DNA from: Thuidium tamariscinum | Taxonomy: Eukaryota > Streptophyta > Bryopsida > Hypnales > Thuidiaceae | DNA: 64,000 bases | Direction: 5' to 3' | NCBI GenBank assembly: GCA_947034885.2 | Contig: OX344751.2 | Coordinates: forward strand, 4,092,001-4,156,000 | Shown here: one piece after another, positions 11,308 through 22,902 of the stretch | Numbering within the stretch: the stretch's first letter is position 1 | How the letters are laid out: every line of letters starts with the position of its first letter | Translations under genes and position numbers: made by a program | The notes under the pieces: model-generated | Seen by the model: only the letters and a program-made list of their open reading frames with translations | Database searches by the model: none | Told to the model about the DNA's origin: nothing

Positions 11308-12537
11308 CAGGGCATAAATTTGACACCTTGGGGGTGTATTTTGTCTCCAAAGGTGTCCCGAGACACCCAAATCTCAAACAGGGTGTCCCTGAGGACACCC
11401 AAAAATTTCACAAGGGTGTCCTTCTGACACCCCAAAATTTTGTAGGGTGTCCCCCATACCCCCATGACCCCAAGTCCCCACCTGACCACCTCCCTGCCTT
11501 GGCCCCCGGACTCTGAGCCGCAAGCTGGGCAGGGGCGAGGGTGGTTAGGGCGGGGCCTGGGTTGGGCGCCTCGGTGGATGAAGATGAGGAGTTTGGTGCA
11601 GATACAAAATTTGTGGCACATTTCTTGGACATTTCTCGAGGTGGTCAAATTCAGTTCCAAGACTCCATAGGAGTTGTGCATTCACATATATTGCATTATG
11701 CACCATTGCCCCATGCAATTGAATTTGGTGGTGATGGCACCTTACACGGGTGTAGAGTGATTGCACAGGCTTATGTGCTCAAAGTGTTAGAGTCATTGCG
11801 ACAACGATTTCCAGATTTGAAGATCTTCAATGTAGCTAAGCTATTTAGCCCCATTTCTTTTTCAGCAAATTTGGCACTTCTTCACTGAAATGCTTCTTTA
11901 TGGCTTAAAGTTTTTATTGAGTACTTTTATACCAATGGAGGGAATTTTCTTGATGAGCATGGTTTAAAATCCGAGCTTCGAGGTTTTTTGGATACTCTTC
12001 AAATTTCATGTGGTGGTTTGAAAATGCACCAAGCTTGGATGGTGTACTCTTCCAATTTGGACTATATTGGAAGATATCCTCACATGTCCAAGCTGTGGCA
12101 AAGTATTCTTGTAATTCCTGCTAGCACAGCTTCTTGTGAGAGGGGATTTTCTACTCAAAATCATATTAAGTCTAATTTACGTTCTAGTTTAGTATTGGAG
12201 ACTTTGGAAGCAGAAATGAGAGTTGCAATGGCAAAAATTCCTATAGAAGCCATTGACTTTGAACAAGTTTGGGTGAAATGGTGTGCCATGAAAGGTTGCC
12301 GCTTGTAGGTTTGTTTTCTTTTGTACGCTATGATATATAGTGACTCTTTTCATTTGTAACAAAAAATTGATATTGATATTACAAATTTTTCAAAATTGAA
12401 AATATTCTAACTAACCAAAAAAAATGTATGGAGAATTAGGGACACCCAAAAATTGGACAAGGGTGTCCTTTTGACACCCAAAATTTTGACCAGGGTGTCC
12501 CCTAGAAATTTGGCTAGGGTGTCAAATTTATGCCCTG
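11308..12537 (+). mobile_element. hAT-superfamily transposon, 1230 bp, complete ends with 8-bp TSD
   Basis: The left end CAGGGCATAAATTTGACACC is an exact inverted copy of the right end. Both flanks are GCCGTGCC (11300-11307 and 12538-12545), a perfect 8-bp target-site duplication typical of hAT elements. The subterminal 150-200 bp at each side carry many GGTGTC/GACACC motifs in both orientations, as expected for transposase-binding sites. The interior holds only the 3' part of a transposase gene, broken by a stop, so the element is internally deleted and non-autonomous. The perfect TSD suggests recent movement, perhaps driven by a related active copy elsewhere. Confidence 0.93.
11541..12308 (+). 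pseudogene. hAT transposase C-terminal fragment
   Basis: One frame of 256 codons ending at TAG 12306-12308 is interrupted only by TGA at 11886-11888. Upstream of the stop it contains AYVLKVLESLRQRFPDLKIF; after it come LWLKVFIEYFYTN, YPHMSKLWQSILVIPAST and ASCERGFSTQNHIKSNLR. The last part is the hallmark of the hAT C-terminal dimerisation region (PF05699 type). The N-terminal BED finger and most of the RNase-H-like catalytic core are missing. The 5' boundary is not a true start; the region just upstream is GC-rich subterminal transposon sequence. Confidence 0.88.
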
Positions 12538-12545
12538 GCCGTGCC

Positions 12546-14315
12546 GCACCCCGCCTGGACCGATGGCGGAGCGAATTTGTCGGCCCTCGATTCTCGGTCA
12601 CTGTAGATTCTCCCGGCCGGTCTCCTGTGCCCATGATTCCATGGGCACTGCCACGCCAGATGAAACCGCAGGCACACACTGTGTCAAAAGGCCACACTAC
12701 CTTTGCTGCTCTTGAAGAACAAATCCTACAAATTGATGTTCATCATCTTGCACCTCTCTTGGAGTTGAGTTCTTTATGGGTTTCTTTTTTCCAAATTGAT
12801 TGAGATTGTACCGCATATGTTTGAAGTTATAAATTCATGTTCAACTTATAAACCAAGAACTCAAGTTGCCAGTGTTCAATTTTTCACAAATTTTTTCCAT
12901 TCATACGCAGAAAGTTGCTAAATGGCAGCACACAGAGTGATGTGATGGACAGTGAAGCAGACTTGGAAACTTTTCTCTGAACTCTGAATTATGGGCCATG
13001 GTCATGTACGTCCTTGCAACTCAATCAGATTGGAACGAAACAAGATCCTTCCCGGAGTAAATAAAGGAGATTTTTAAGGCATGGTTCTACTACTCAAAGC
13101 AGACCAACATTTGAACGTCAAACGTGAGCATCTCTTACAAACGCAAAGAAGCGGTTCCAACTTAACTCAACAATGGAAAATTGTTCCAATGTTCCAGCTA
13201 CTAATAGTGATTAGAAGACAAACTACAAATTGAATTCCATTGAGTTACATGCTAAAAGTCCCATGCGAAAGATCATGTGATTAACAGGTCTACCAAATGT
13301 AATAACAGCAATGTTTGCCTTCTTGATGCCACTTGATTTATGGAGAAATTTCAAGCGGCGTAGAAGCCTGGTCTGGGTATAAAAAGAGACTGTCTTAGAC
13401 CATTTCTAGCCAATCCCATGAACTTTGGCACATCACTGGGTAAATCCCAGGGCAATATACTAAAGGTGGAATTGATTTTCTAAAAGTTACACTGGTTCTA
13501 AATCTAAAGTCATTGGGCACATAGAAATCTGATATGAAATTTTTTTTATTTATCCTTTCAGCAAAGAAATAAGACATGTGGGTCCTAGAGAATCTCCCAA
13601 AATCATTATTGTATGTCTACATCAGAAATGTTATCACAACATGTAGATGGGGATTGAAAAAGACTAAAGACATGGCTCTGCAGATCTTGGAGGATACACA
13701 TGATAATTTCAGTTTTGTAATTGGACATGCACTCCCTTGACTGAAAATTCTCATACAAGGTTAACATGTTCATGAGGATGTTTGCATACAGTTATTGCAG
13801 AGTAGTTGAGGTGCAATATGTGTTCATGGCCCTTCAAATTTGACAAGTTTAGAGAAATCTTCTTATCTTCCTTGTTAGAGCTTTATTCGTTCACAATTTC
13901 ATGTTAAAGTGGGCTTCCTTGGTTAGTGAAACATGCTCCCCTGAAAGAGTCTGTAAAATGACCTGAGATGGAGGGCACTTTTTGTATGCACCAGAGTTAG
14001 AGTGTTCTTACCTATTGCAAGAGTGTAATGCATCCTCGACCTAGTGAAAGCGAATTGCATTTTGCTTTCAACTGCTTGGGATCAATGCTACCACATCAGC
14101 ATGATATTTTCCAAATTATAAAATTTTAATTTTTTAAGTTAAAATGTTATTATTATTATTTTAGTATTTTTAAAATAAAATTTTAAGTTTTAAAATTTTA
14201 ATTTAAAAAAAAAATAATAAATCACTAGTGATCATTGTTGCTTAAAGGGGATGCAAGTACCCTTGAAGGGAACTCCTGGAAGGAAATTAGCCCTTTGAGG
14301 GCTGAATTTTTTTTT
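12546..14315. other. Intergenic/host sequence right of the hAT element
   Basis: Positions 12546-12720 are GC-richer than their surroundings and continue the host sequence interrupted by the hAT insertion. No domain is recognised in any frame. From 12720 to 14315 I see no gene, no clear inverted repeat and no tandem array, only a short A/T-only stretch near 14110-14220. Confidence 0.4.
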
Positions 14316-15910
14316 GAAATAGTAATGTCCATATTAGCTTAGTGCCCTATTTGTTTTTAGTACAAAACATTGTATTATGGTCTAATAAAGACCTTGTAGT
14401 CATTTTAAAGTCATAGAGTAGTAAAGCACAGTCAAATTTTAGTAATTCAAAAATGACTACTATCCACATCAACTTAATGCCCTAACCTTTTTTAGTGCAA
14501 AAAATTACATTGTAGCCAATTTGGGACTTTGTAGTCATTTTAGAGTCGCATATTAGTAAAACACAATCATCGATTAGTAATTAAAAAATGAATACCATTC
14601 ATGTCAACTTGGTGTCCTAACCTTTTTTTACCCCTAAATGTATTTGACTATATTTTGCCAAAAACACTCCAAAACTACCACTTCTAGTACAAGACCAAAA
14701 TCTTCTTAAAAAAACATCATAAGGCAAATTTAACCATAGGATTTTATAGTAAACTAGTTTGAAAATATGTGAAAAAAATTTCAGGAATTTCCTCCATGCA
14801 GATTGCAAGATAATAGTGTTTGAATTGTCAAAAATGCATTTTTTGTCCCTGCGAAAATCCGGGCAGCTCACTTTCAGTAGCTCACTTTTGTATGAAAAAA
14901 GTCCAAAATGGTTGTTACTCTTTGGATTCATTCTTTTAGTCAAGTTCTCTACATGCCTAAAAATTTCAAATCATTTGGAGTTGTACAACATGTTGAAAAC
15001 AATTAGTAAGTAGAAAGAGGTAGAAAATGATTCAAAATACTGAAATAGTAATAATTAATTTTTGAAGTTAAAAATTTCCAATCTCAATGGTTGTAATGTT
15101 GTAATAGACAACCTTCATTTAATTTTTTTATTATTTTTCAAAAATATTAAAAATTGAGTAAAATAATGGACTTCAAAGTTTATTTTGGAGTAAAGATTCC
15201 ATAACTTCCCACAAACTACCTTCAAACTAAAACTCCTATAACTTTCATCTCAAAAATCAAAATGGAATAATTAAAATATTTCCTAATAGATATAAATCTA
15301 AAGAACGAATTTCAAATTTCAAATTTTTTTAAAAGTGATTTTTGAAGAAGTTTTTTCAACTGCCTGGGTTGCCCGCCGAGTAAGAGAAATCACATATCAT
15401 GCAATAACTTTTTATTCATGTTGTCAAAAGTTATGAAAATTGTTGGGCCTTAAAGCTACTCCTTAGACACACATTGTATGAAACTTTCAAAGAAAAACAA
15501 TAAAAACTCCATTTGTAGTGAGCTGCCCAAAATTGCTATGTTGCCAAAAAATGCAATTTGAGCATTTAGGGGTTAATGCAATAAATTACACCCTAGTCAA
15601 TTTGAGATTTTGCAGTCATTTTAGAGTCACATAGAAGTAAAACACAGTCACTGATTAGTAATTAAAAAATGACTACCATCTACGTCAGCTTGGTGTTCTA
15701 ATCTTTTTTAGTACCAAAAATTACACCTTAGCCTATTTGGGACTTTGTAGTTATTATAAAGTTACATAGTAGTAAAATATAGTCATTGATTAGTAATTAA
15801 AAAATGACTACCATCCCATGTCAAATTGGTGCCCTGCTCATCTTTAGTGCAAAAAATTGCATTGTAGCCTATTTGAAACCTTCTAGTCATCTCAAAGTCA
15901 TTTAATAGTA
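14316..15910 (+). repeat. Tandem repeat of ~135-bp unit, about 5 copies, split by a 942-bp insertion
   Basis: The unit includes TTGTAGTCATTTTA, GATTAGTAATTAAAAAATGA, ACTACCATC and GTGCAAAAAATTACA. Equivalent points fall at about 14452, 14587, 15668 and 15804, giving 135-136 bp spacing. The third copy is interrupted at 14630/15573 by an inserted element, and sequence after it resumes the unit. Decay is moderate. The array has no coding features. Confidence 0.75.
14631..15572. mobile_element. PIF/Harbinger-like element, CCCCTAAATG ends, TTA TSD, 942 bp
   Basis: The element begins CCCCTAAATG and ends CATTTAGGGG. It is flanked by TTA on both sides (14628-14630 and 15573-15575). It sits inside the ~135-bp tandem array. 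A related element in the opposite orientation is at 21301-22225 and a partial one at about 46590-47200. Shared interior phrases include AACACTCCAAAACT and AGCTCACTTT. No transposase frame is visible, so it is non-autonomous. The superfamily is inferred from the 3-bp TTA duplication only. Confidence 0.65.
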
Positions 15911-16027
15911 ATAAGTAGTCATAGTTTATGACAAGCAATTAGTCAATGACATTTTAAGTAAATTCCTACTAATGAATATCTAATTTCATCCTTTATCCAT
16001 CCTCTAGTCATAAGCATGACTACAAAA

Positions 16028-16375
16028 CACTAGAAGAAAACTACACTATTCATGCCAAAAACTGCATTAAACTTGCCAAACTTGCGTTTTACTTAACAAA
16101 GACTTCGTTGGCACTATGTTGCGTTCAATGTAACGTGTGGAGTGGATTGTGTTGAGTTCTCCCTTCATAATGCAAAATTTGCGTTTCAACGTGTCAACAC
16201 AAAATTGAATAAAGAAAACACAAAATTCAACAAGGAAAACGCAGAATTTTGTGTTAGAATGAAAAATTCTACATGACAAAGTAGGACTTCAACACAATCC
16301 ACTCCACGCATTATGTTGAATGCAACACAATTTCAACATAGTTTTTGTCAAATACAACATAGTTTTCTTCTAGTG
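16028..16375. mobile_element. CACTA-type MITE, 348 bp
   Basis: The ends CACTAGAAGAAAACTA and TAGTTTTCTTCTAGTG are inverted repeats carrying the CACTA/TAGTG termini. The flanks show a 3-bp AAA duplication (16025-16027 and 16376-16378). The interior is highly similar to the copy at 22903-23249, including AACGCAAAATT-type motifs and ACTCCACGC. Non-coding. Confidence 0.8.
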
Positions 16376-16766
16376 AAATGACTTCGAAATTGTAGAGAGG
16401 GTAGAGTTGGTGCAATTATGAAGCAGCAGTCATTCTTTAGTAAAACTGAACAAGCAGTCATTCTTGCGGAGTCATTTATACCCCCAATTCCTTGTAGTGT
16501 TAGCTACACCAAATTTCATTTTATTCCTGACTATCTTATAGTACTGTAGGTCTTTTTAGAGGCCAATCTAGGTACCTACAATTTTCTCTTAATGTATCAA
16601 TAATCAAACTTGTTAAAATTTTAGAAGAAATATATTGGTTGATAGGGATTAATTTAAAAAAGAATGAACTTAGTTATACAAGATTATCGATTAGTTGAAC
16701 ATTGTCATTTCATGGGACCCACTGAGAGACCTACCTCTTCTTTCTTGATCTAATGGTTGTTTAGTT

Positions 16767-17312
16767 CATTAGAAAAAATCTGAGGGCATTACAGGGCCGT
16801 TTCAGGTCTGTTCCCAAAATGGCTCCTAATGCCACTAGCTACTATTAGGTGAGCTTTAATCAATCAATCAATCAATTTTTGGGTCTTGAAATATGAAAAT
16901 AAGTCCATATTTAAAATTAAAAAATTAATTACGTAGTAGGATCATGACCAGGGCTTTTCTTTTGGCTTTTTGGTGCCAAATTGCACTAGAAAAAATAATT
17001 TGGCCAAAAAACGTTATAGAAAATGCTAAAAAAACTTGGATGAAATCACCTGAAATTTTTTAATTAAAAAAAAATATTAGATAAAATTGCCCAATTGTGG
17101 ATGAAAACCATACTAGACATCCAATAAGTGGATGAATGTTGCAATGTAGAGTACCACTATAACATTTTATATTGCCACTATGGCACTTCTTCAAAAATGA
17201 AAAAAAAAAGCCTTGGTCGCGACCATGTAGGATTCGAGTTCATAGGGCAAAAACTACATTCCGGTAGTCCAGAAACCCGCAGTCTCCTAATGCCCTCAAA
17301 TTTCATCTAATG
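16767..17312. mobile_element. Inserted element with CATTAGA...TGAGGGCATTA ends, 546 bp
   Basis: The left end CATTAGA then TGAGGGCATTA is mirrored on the right by TAATGCCCTCA then TCTAATG. It interrupts a repeat that is continuous at about 335-640. Its interior (CCGTTTCAG, GTTCCC, AGTCTCC) resembles the CATAAGAGG family at 27160, 47302 and 51728, though the termini differ. Confidence 0.55.
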
Positions 17313-18298
17313 GATTACTTCCTTCTTGTTTCTTGGTACCTCTCAATGTTGTGAAGAGGATTGACTAGTTGTCATCTTGATATGATATTTTTTAGGCTTT
17401 GCTAGATTTTGTAATCACTCCCATCCGTCTTGCTTCTTAGTGCTTCTCAATGCTAAAGAAAGTCCTACAGTTGTAGCCAAAAAAATAATAATCACACTTA
17501 ATCCTAGTCCTTTTTTAATACCAATCCTTGTAGATTCTTGCCTAAATTATACTTTTTTTCTTCAATACCTTGAAAATTCATAATTAATTTATGCAATTTC
17601 AAAAAATGTATATAAGAAAAAAACTACAATATTCTTTTGACTTCCTAAAAGATTTAGTCATAAATTAGGCACTTTAATAATGGGAACATTGGTCAATTGT
17701 GCATTCAAATGCATGTGTCTCTTGCTCAAAGCCAATTTACACCATAGTTGGACAAAAGGCCCCTTAGAATTATGTATGCAGTAATTGGTAGAGGTATAGA
17801 TGGGGCCTATATTGAGTTTACACTTTGACCAAGGCCCATGCCATTCTTCCTGAATGACAAGTCCTTTTAAAACTATAGCCAAAGTAAATAATGTTTTGTC
17901 AATGTTTAGGAGCTCTTTTCTTGACCGTGTCTTTGAGATAGGCTTAATGAATTTTTAATAAATTATAACATGCTAAAACCTCACAACCATAGACTTTGGG
18001 TAATGGGCTGGCTCATCTTACCAACAGTGAGTCGCATTTTACTGAATCCAAAGCTTGAACCTTCGGCAGCTAGAGTGCCCTTCACATTCCCTTCACAATC
18101 ATTTGAAGGACGAGTTCAGTGCATCGCCGTCTTCCTCGCTCGGATCTTTGCGAAACAGGTCGATTTTCGTCGCAGGACTGAGCTGAGATAAGTGAGAGTA
18201 CCTTCAATTACGTATTTGTTGGTGAATTTGTGTCTTGAGAATTGTGATTTTGAGAGTTGTGCGTGTTTTGGAGAGTATTGGTGGCGGTGGCGGTGTCG
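17313..18298. other. Intergenic region and probable 5' region of the mpaB-like gene
   Basis: Positions 17313-17480 are the end of a dispersed repeat and a decayed foldback. From about 18030 the composition becomes less AT-rich, consistent with the promoter and 5' leader of the gene starting at 18299. No reliable TATA box or other motif can be named. Confidence 0.4.
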
Positions 18299-20657
18299 AT
18301 GGCGAAGAGTGAATGGGTGGTGGCGACTATGCTCGCCATAGCCATGCTCTGGAAGCTCATGTGCGTGTGGCTTCGGACACGGCGAGCCAAGCTGATCGCT
18401 TCGTTCTCGCCCGTCGAAGATGCCCGTATCGTGCACGAGTTTTCGACTAACGTGGAGTTTCCATTCATCGCCAACTTGTCGCTGCAGTTCGCGCTATTCC
18501 GGTCGTATGCCATCCCCTCCATCTCCAAGATCCTTGCCAAGGTGTGATGCTCTCTTTTTCCTTCTGAAATGCTTTCTTGAGAACCTAATTTTTGTAAACC
18601 TGGACACTGTTTCGAGAGAATTCCAATGCACAAGAAATTGTCAAATTTGGATACTATATGAGTAAGTTATGCATTTTCAAACTTTGTTCCATTTTCAGAG
18701 TGAAAGCGAGGGTAGTCTTTCAGCTGCAGAACACTTTTGTGATAGTTTCGTGCAGTTTTGTCGACTTCAAGCCTATTTTAGGTCTGTCGGGAATCCCCGT
18801 TAACAGGAATTTGAAAACCTTAGGTCTTGGGAATTCTGACGATTCAGGTGATGTGCATAATTTTTTGGAGACGGGAAACTTTGCTGCGAATGCAGCCAAG
18901 CGAGCGGACGACACGGAGATTTTGTTGATGGAAGCCACGAGTCATAACGTGGACTCTGATCGGGGAGCTGCTGCCATCCGGCGTCTGAATTACATTCACG
19001 GGCAGTTTCCAGACATCAAGAACGAGGATTTCTTGTATGTGCTGTCGTTGTTTATCTTGGAGCCAGTGCGATGGGTTTCACAGTGAGTTCGTCGCAACCT
19101 TGTCGTGCTTGAAATTTTCTTTCAAAATTGAACAGGCAACTGTTTTTCTAGATAACGTGACTACATCAAAACAGTGAAATTTTGGCGCTGAGCATTTCTA
19201 CCATTATGAGAATGGTCAGAATTTTATATATCCTTGTTAGCAAATTAGATGGTAGTCCAACACATCAGAGAATGAATTTTTTGGATACCTTTTGCAAAAG
19301 GTGCAGGGGTTCAGCAGATGACCTAAAATGAACACAAGTTCTGATGTTGAGGTGGTGTCCACTGTCATGGTACACATTCTCAAGAGCAATTTACATTCGA
19401 TGTGCAAGATTTGGGGTGTTGCATTCAGGGAGCTAGGGATTGTAGTTATGTACCTATACATATTGTTTTTCCAACCTCTTCGATCACACTGAGGCTAAAC
19501 AATTGGAAATCATGACGTCATTGAATTGACATAATTTCAAATTATCTGAAGCATCTTTTGTGGAGTCCTGAGCAGATACGGATATCGGCAGTTTACAACC
19601 TCGGAATGTGTTGCAAATTTCGTCGTCTGGAGAGACTATGGCGTTAGAATGGGCATAAAGGACATTCCTGAAGGTATACAGGTGCGTAAATTCTCAAAGG
19701 ATCCGGTCACTCCATTTTCTAATTCCGCTGCAGCTGAGTGCTCAAACCCTATCTACATTCGGGCCTCTAGCACGTGAGTAGGAAATTTTCCCTTAAAGTG
19801 GTTACAGAATGGAGTTGTTGTGGAGTTAGCCCGCCACTTCTATCACTACACTTTAAAACAAATTTTGGCCAAAATAATTGGCATGAACCCAGTGCCATTC
19901 AATAGCCTTGAGACCTGTGACTTTCATGTTTCTTTGTAAATCTCTGGTTACATTAGAGGTGAGATAGTGACGTTACATATCGGCCCTTCGCAAACTCGGA
20001 CTGTGTTGCAATTTCGTCAACTAGAGGCATAGCTAGAGGACATTCATGAAAGTATTGCGGTGCGTTTCTCGGACACTATCAACCCATTTTCAAATTCCAA
20101 ACCCTAAATCTCCTGTGCAGGAGATTGAGGAGTGGCAGCTCAAATACGAAGCAGAGCAGATGGTCTTCTCCCCCACAAACCGCGAGATCGCCGACTTAAC
20201 CGTCGCTCTCCTCCTAAAGCCTCTTCCCAAGTTTACATGGCCATTGATCCGACCTCTCATTTTCGCCATGCTCGACGACCGACTGCGAGTGGCATTCGGC
20301 TACCCGCAGCAACCCCCGCGGCTTCGATCTTTCGCAAAATCGCTCCTGAAGTTCTTGAACGGTACGTTTGTCGCCATGTTCCTGCCCCCACGGCCACTAT
20401 CCTGGGCTGTGATCCGAATCTCCGTTGATGTGAGTGAAGACGGAGCCGCGTTTGACGTGAATAAACCTCGGAAGCTTTTGTTTGATCGCTATGGCCCCAC
20501 TTCCTATCCGGATGGATACAAAATCTCCGAAGTCGGACCAGGGAAACCCGGAGTGATGGGAGAAGTCTTCCCCGGAGAGCTTCTGTGTCCAATTTCGGAG
20601 AGGTATTATCGAATGAGCTCAAAAAGTCCCTCTGCCGCTAGAAATCGCACGAGGTAG
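18299..20657 (+). CDS. ER-bound oxygenase mpaB-like protein (DUF2236 family), 4 exons, 365 aa
   Basis: Exons are 18299-18541, 18871-19082, 19576-19681 and 20121-20657, with GT-AG introns. The joined length is 1098 nt (365 codons plus TAG). The N-terminus has a hydrophobic anchor (about residues 5-23, MLAIAMLWKLMCVWL) followed by basic RTRRAK. The core shows AKRADDTEILLMEA (90-103), RRLNYIHGQFPDIKNEDF (118-135), FILEPVRWV (142-150), YGYRQFTTSE and FVVWRDYGVRMGIKDIPEG. These fit the mpaB/rubber-oxygenase catalytic domain (PF09995 family), a heme-dependent oxygenase fold. The substrate in plants is not known. The start ATG was chosen because the in-frame extension upstream has no ATG. All four exons are free of stops, so the gene is probably functional. 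Intron 3 holds a decayed copy of exon 3. Confidence 0.88.
19952..20065 (+). pseudogene. Decayed duplicate of mpaB-like exon 3 inside intron 3
   Basis: This intronic stretch matches exon 3 (19576-19681) and its donor: ATATCGG, ACTGTGTTGCAA, TTTCGTC, GGACATTC, then GCGGTGCG, in the same order. It is shortened and altered, has lost the frame (TAG within GAGGCATAG) and its counterpart of the donor is GCGGTGCGT. The intron sequence after both donors is also alike (CCATTTTC.AATTCC, AAACCCTA), so the duplication included some intron. The annotated join skips it. Confidence 0.7.
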
Positions 20658-21000
20658 GCGACGGAGCTTCACATGGAATCGTGCTGCGGATAGTAATCGC
20701 CCGACGAGCTTTAGACAGCCATAGCTTACATCAGGTCAAGATCGTCTAGGGTTGGTTCGAAGGTGCAATGTGCTAGGTTTTCTGGAACCTGCGTGAGGAA
20801 ACAAGCATTGCTCGAAGATCGGGAGCTTGCACGTCAAGGTCTTTTAGGGTTGGTTTGAAGGCTATGTGCTCCTCGACTCAAAGTTGGAGCTGCGTGTGGA
20901 AAATAAGCAGCTGCGGTACACTGTAACCCCCTTGAAACCTAATTGTATTATATTCATTGAGGAAGGTTCAAGAAACTTCATGTAATATATCAATGGAAAG

Positions 21001-21006
21001 AATAAA
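21001..21006 (+). terminator. Possible polyadenylation signal AATAAA for the mpaB-like gene
   Basis: AATAAA lies 344 bp after the stop codon, preceded by TGTAATATAT, a plant-like upstream element. It is the first clear match downstream of the gene. Many AT-rich sites in this genome could match by chance. Confidence 0.4.
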
Positions 21007-21300
21007 GAATGTTATACATGAGCAAATGATATAGATATGTTGGAGGAGTTTTGAATATTTATTGCAGATTTTCTTAAGTAATTTTTATTATTCTTAGGTT
21101 GAGTATTTGTGGGTTAATCTAACTACTTGGGAGAAGATGATATTTCATGATTAAAAAAAAGCTCGAATGTGAAGACAAGTGTAGTAGAGGTGTAGCAAGT
21201 GTATTGGATATTCCAAAATGTCATTGAAGAGGATGATCATATTTAAGAGGTTTGAGTGCACTAGAGGCTATGTTCCTTTACTAATTCAATTTTCCATTAA

Positions 21301-22225
21301 CCCCTAAAGGACCAACATGCCTTTTTTGGCAACATAGCGATTTTGGGCAGGTACGTGTGGCTAGAGATTTCCATATTTTGGAACCAAACTTTAATAGAAG
21401 GTGTGGACGAGGAGTATCTTCAAAGCCCAACAATTTTTGTGACTTTTGACTACATGGTTCAAAAGTTATTGCATAAAATGTTGTTTGTTTCTCAACTCGG
21501 GCAGTTTGGGCAGATCAGAAAAAATCACTTTTTTTGGAAATAAAAATTTGAAATTGGTTTTATAGATTTATATATACATGGGAAGCTTTGAATCATTCCA
21601 TTTGGATTAATGAGTCAAAACTTATGAAGAATTTTAGTTTGCGGGTAGTTATGGATTCACTTCTCTAAAATAAACTTTGAAGTCCTTTATTTTACTCAAT
21701 TTTCAATATTTTTGAAAAAAATTAAAAACACTAGGTGTATGTTGTTTATTACAACATTTGAACCATTGGGATTGGCATTTTTCAATTCAATAAATAAATT
21801 GTTACCATTTTTATATTTTGAATCATTCTCTACTTCTTTCTACCTACTATTTTTTTTGTATATGTTGTACAATTTTAAATGATATGAAAATTTTCAAGCA
21901 TGTAGCCAACTTGAATTGGAAAATGAATCCAAAGAGTTGCAACCATTTTGGACATTTTTTCATATTAATGTGGCCTTATGAAGTGAAGCTGCCCGGATTT
22001 TCGCAGTGGAAAAAAAATGATTTTTGTAACTTCAAACACTAATATCTTGCAATCTACATGGTGGAAATTTCTGAAAATTTTTCTACATCTTCCCAAACTA
22101 GTTCACTAAAAGATCCTATGGTTACATATGTCAAAAAATGTTTTTTTTCTGAAATTTGGTAGTTGTCCTAGAAATGATAGTTTTGGAGCAGTTTGGGGGG
22201 AAACATGGTTGTTGTCCTTTAGGGG
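21301..22225. mobile_element. CCCCTAAAGG-ended element, ~925 bp, PIF/Harbinger-like
   Basis: The left end CCCCTAAAGGAC and right end CCTTTAGGGG are inverted, flanked on both sides by TTAA. Interior phrases such as AGCTGCCCGGATTTTCGCAG and ACTAGTTCAC match the element at 14631-15572 in inverted orientation. There is no transposase frame. Confidence 0.65.
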
Positions 22226-22902
22226 TTAAGGTTTCTTGCAAACTTTGACAAAGATATCAACTCCAAGAACTTAAAGTTATGGTTGTTGTGAATTAAGAAT
22301 CTATTTATTCTCTACCCTATAAATGACCTTCATAGAATATATCCCCTTACATGTATTTGTCAATGCAAAGCTTCCTCCTTTAAGGTCTTGAGCCAATAAT
22401 TCATTTTGAATTGTAGTAGTTGTAATAGACATATTTTTGTTCTCAAGTGTATAGGTTACTTGCCAAATTTTCAATGAAAATGTTATAATCTTTGGTGATC
22501 TAAAGTTGAAGAAAGGATGTTTTAGTTTGGACATTATAAATCAAAATACAAACAAATAGAAAGAAGATAATTGGATGAATGAGTTGGTTGTTGGGCATAG
22601 CCTTTTGTAGCATGATCTCAATAAAGACAATACAAACTTGGGAGATCCAAAGATAGCATGTTTTGGTAATTTGTACATCAAAATAGAGGTAAAAAAACAA
22701 AGTGATTTTATATTTGTTGGATGACTAAGAATTAGCATCCAAATCAAGTGTAAAACATAAATTCCTCCAAATTAAATCAAGATCATTAGATTTTGAGAAT
22801 TTACACTCCTCTCAAAAAATATGAAAAAGATGGAATTATGGTTTTAGACCTTCTCCTATTTTTCCAACTACAAATGTACAATGCATTATGTAACAATGAA
22901 AG
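22226..22902. other. AT-rich intergenic sequence
   Basis: No gene, terminal repeat or tandem array is recognised. Short open frames here are AT-rich and lack any familiar motif. Confidence 0.4.

Noticed and set aside
18116-18633. Minus-strand frames of 106 and 141 codons
   Set aside because: They are antisense to exon 1 of the mpaB-like gene and show no motif.
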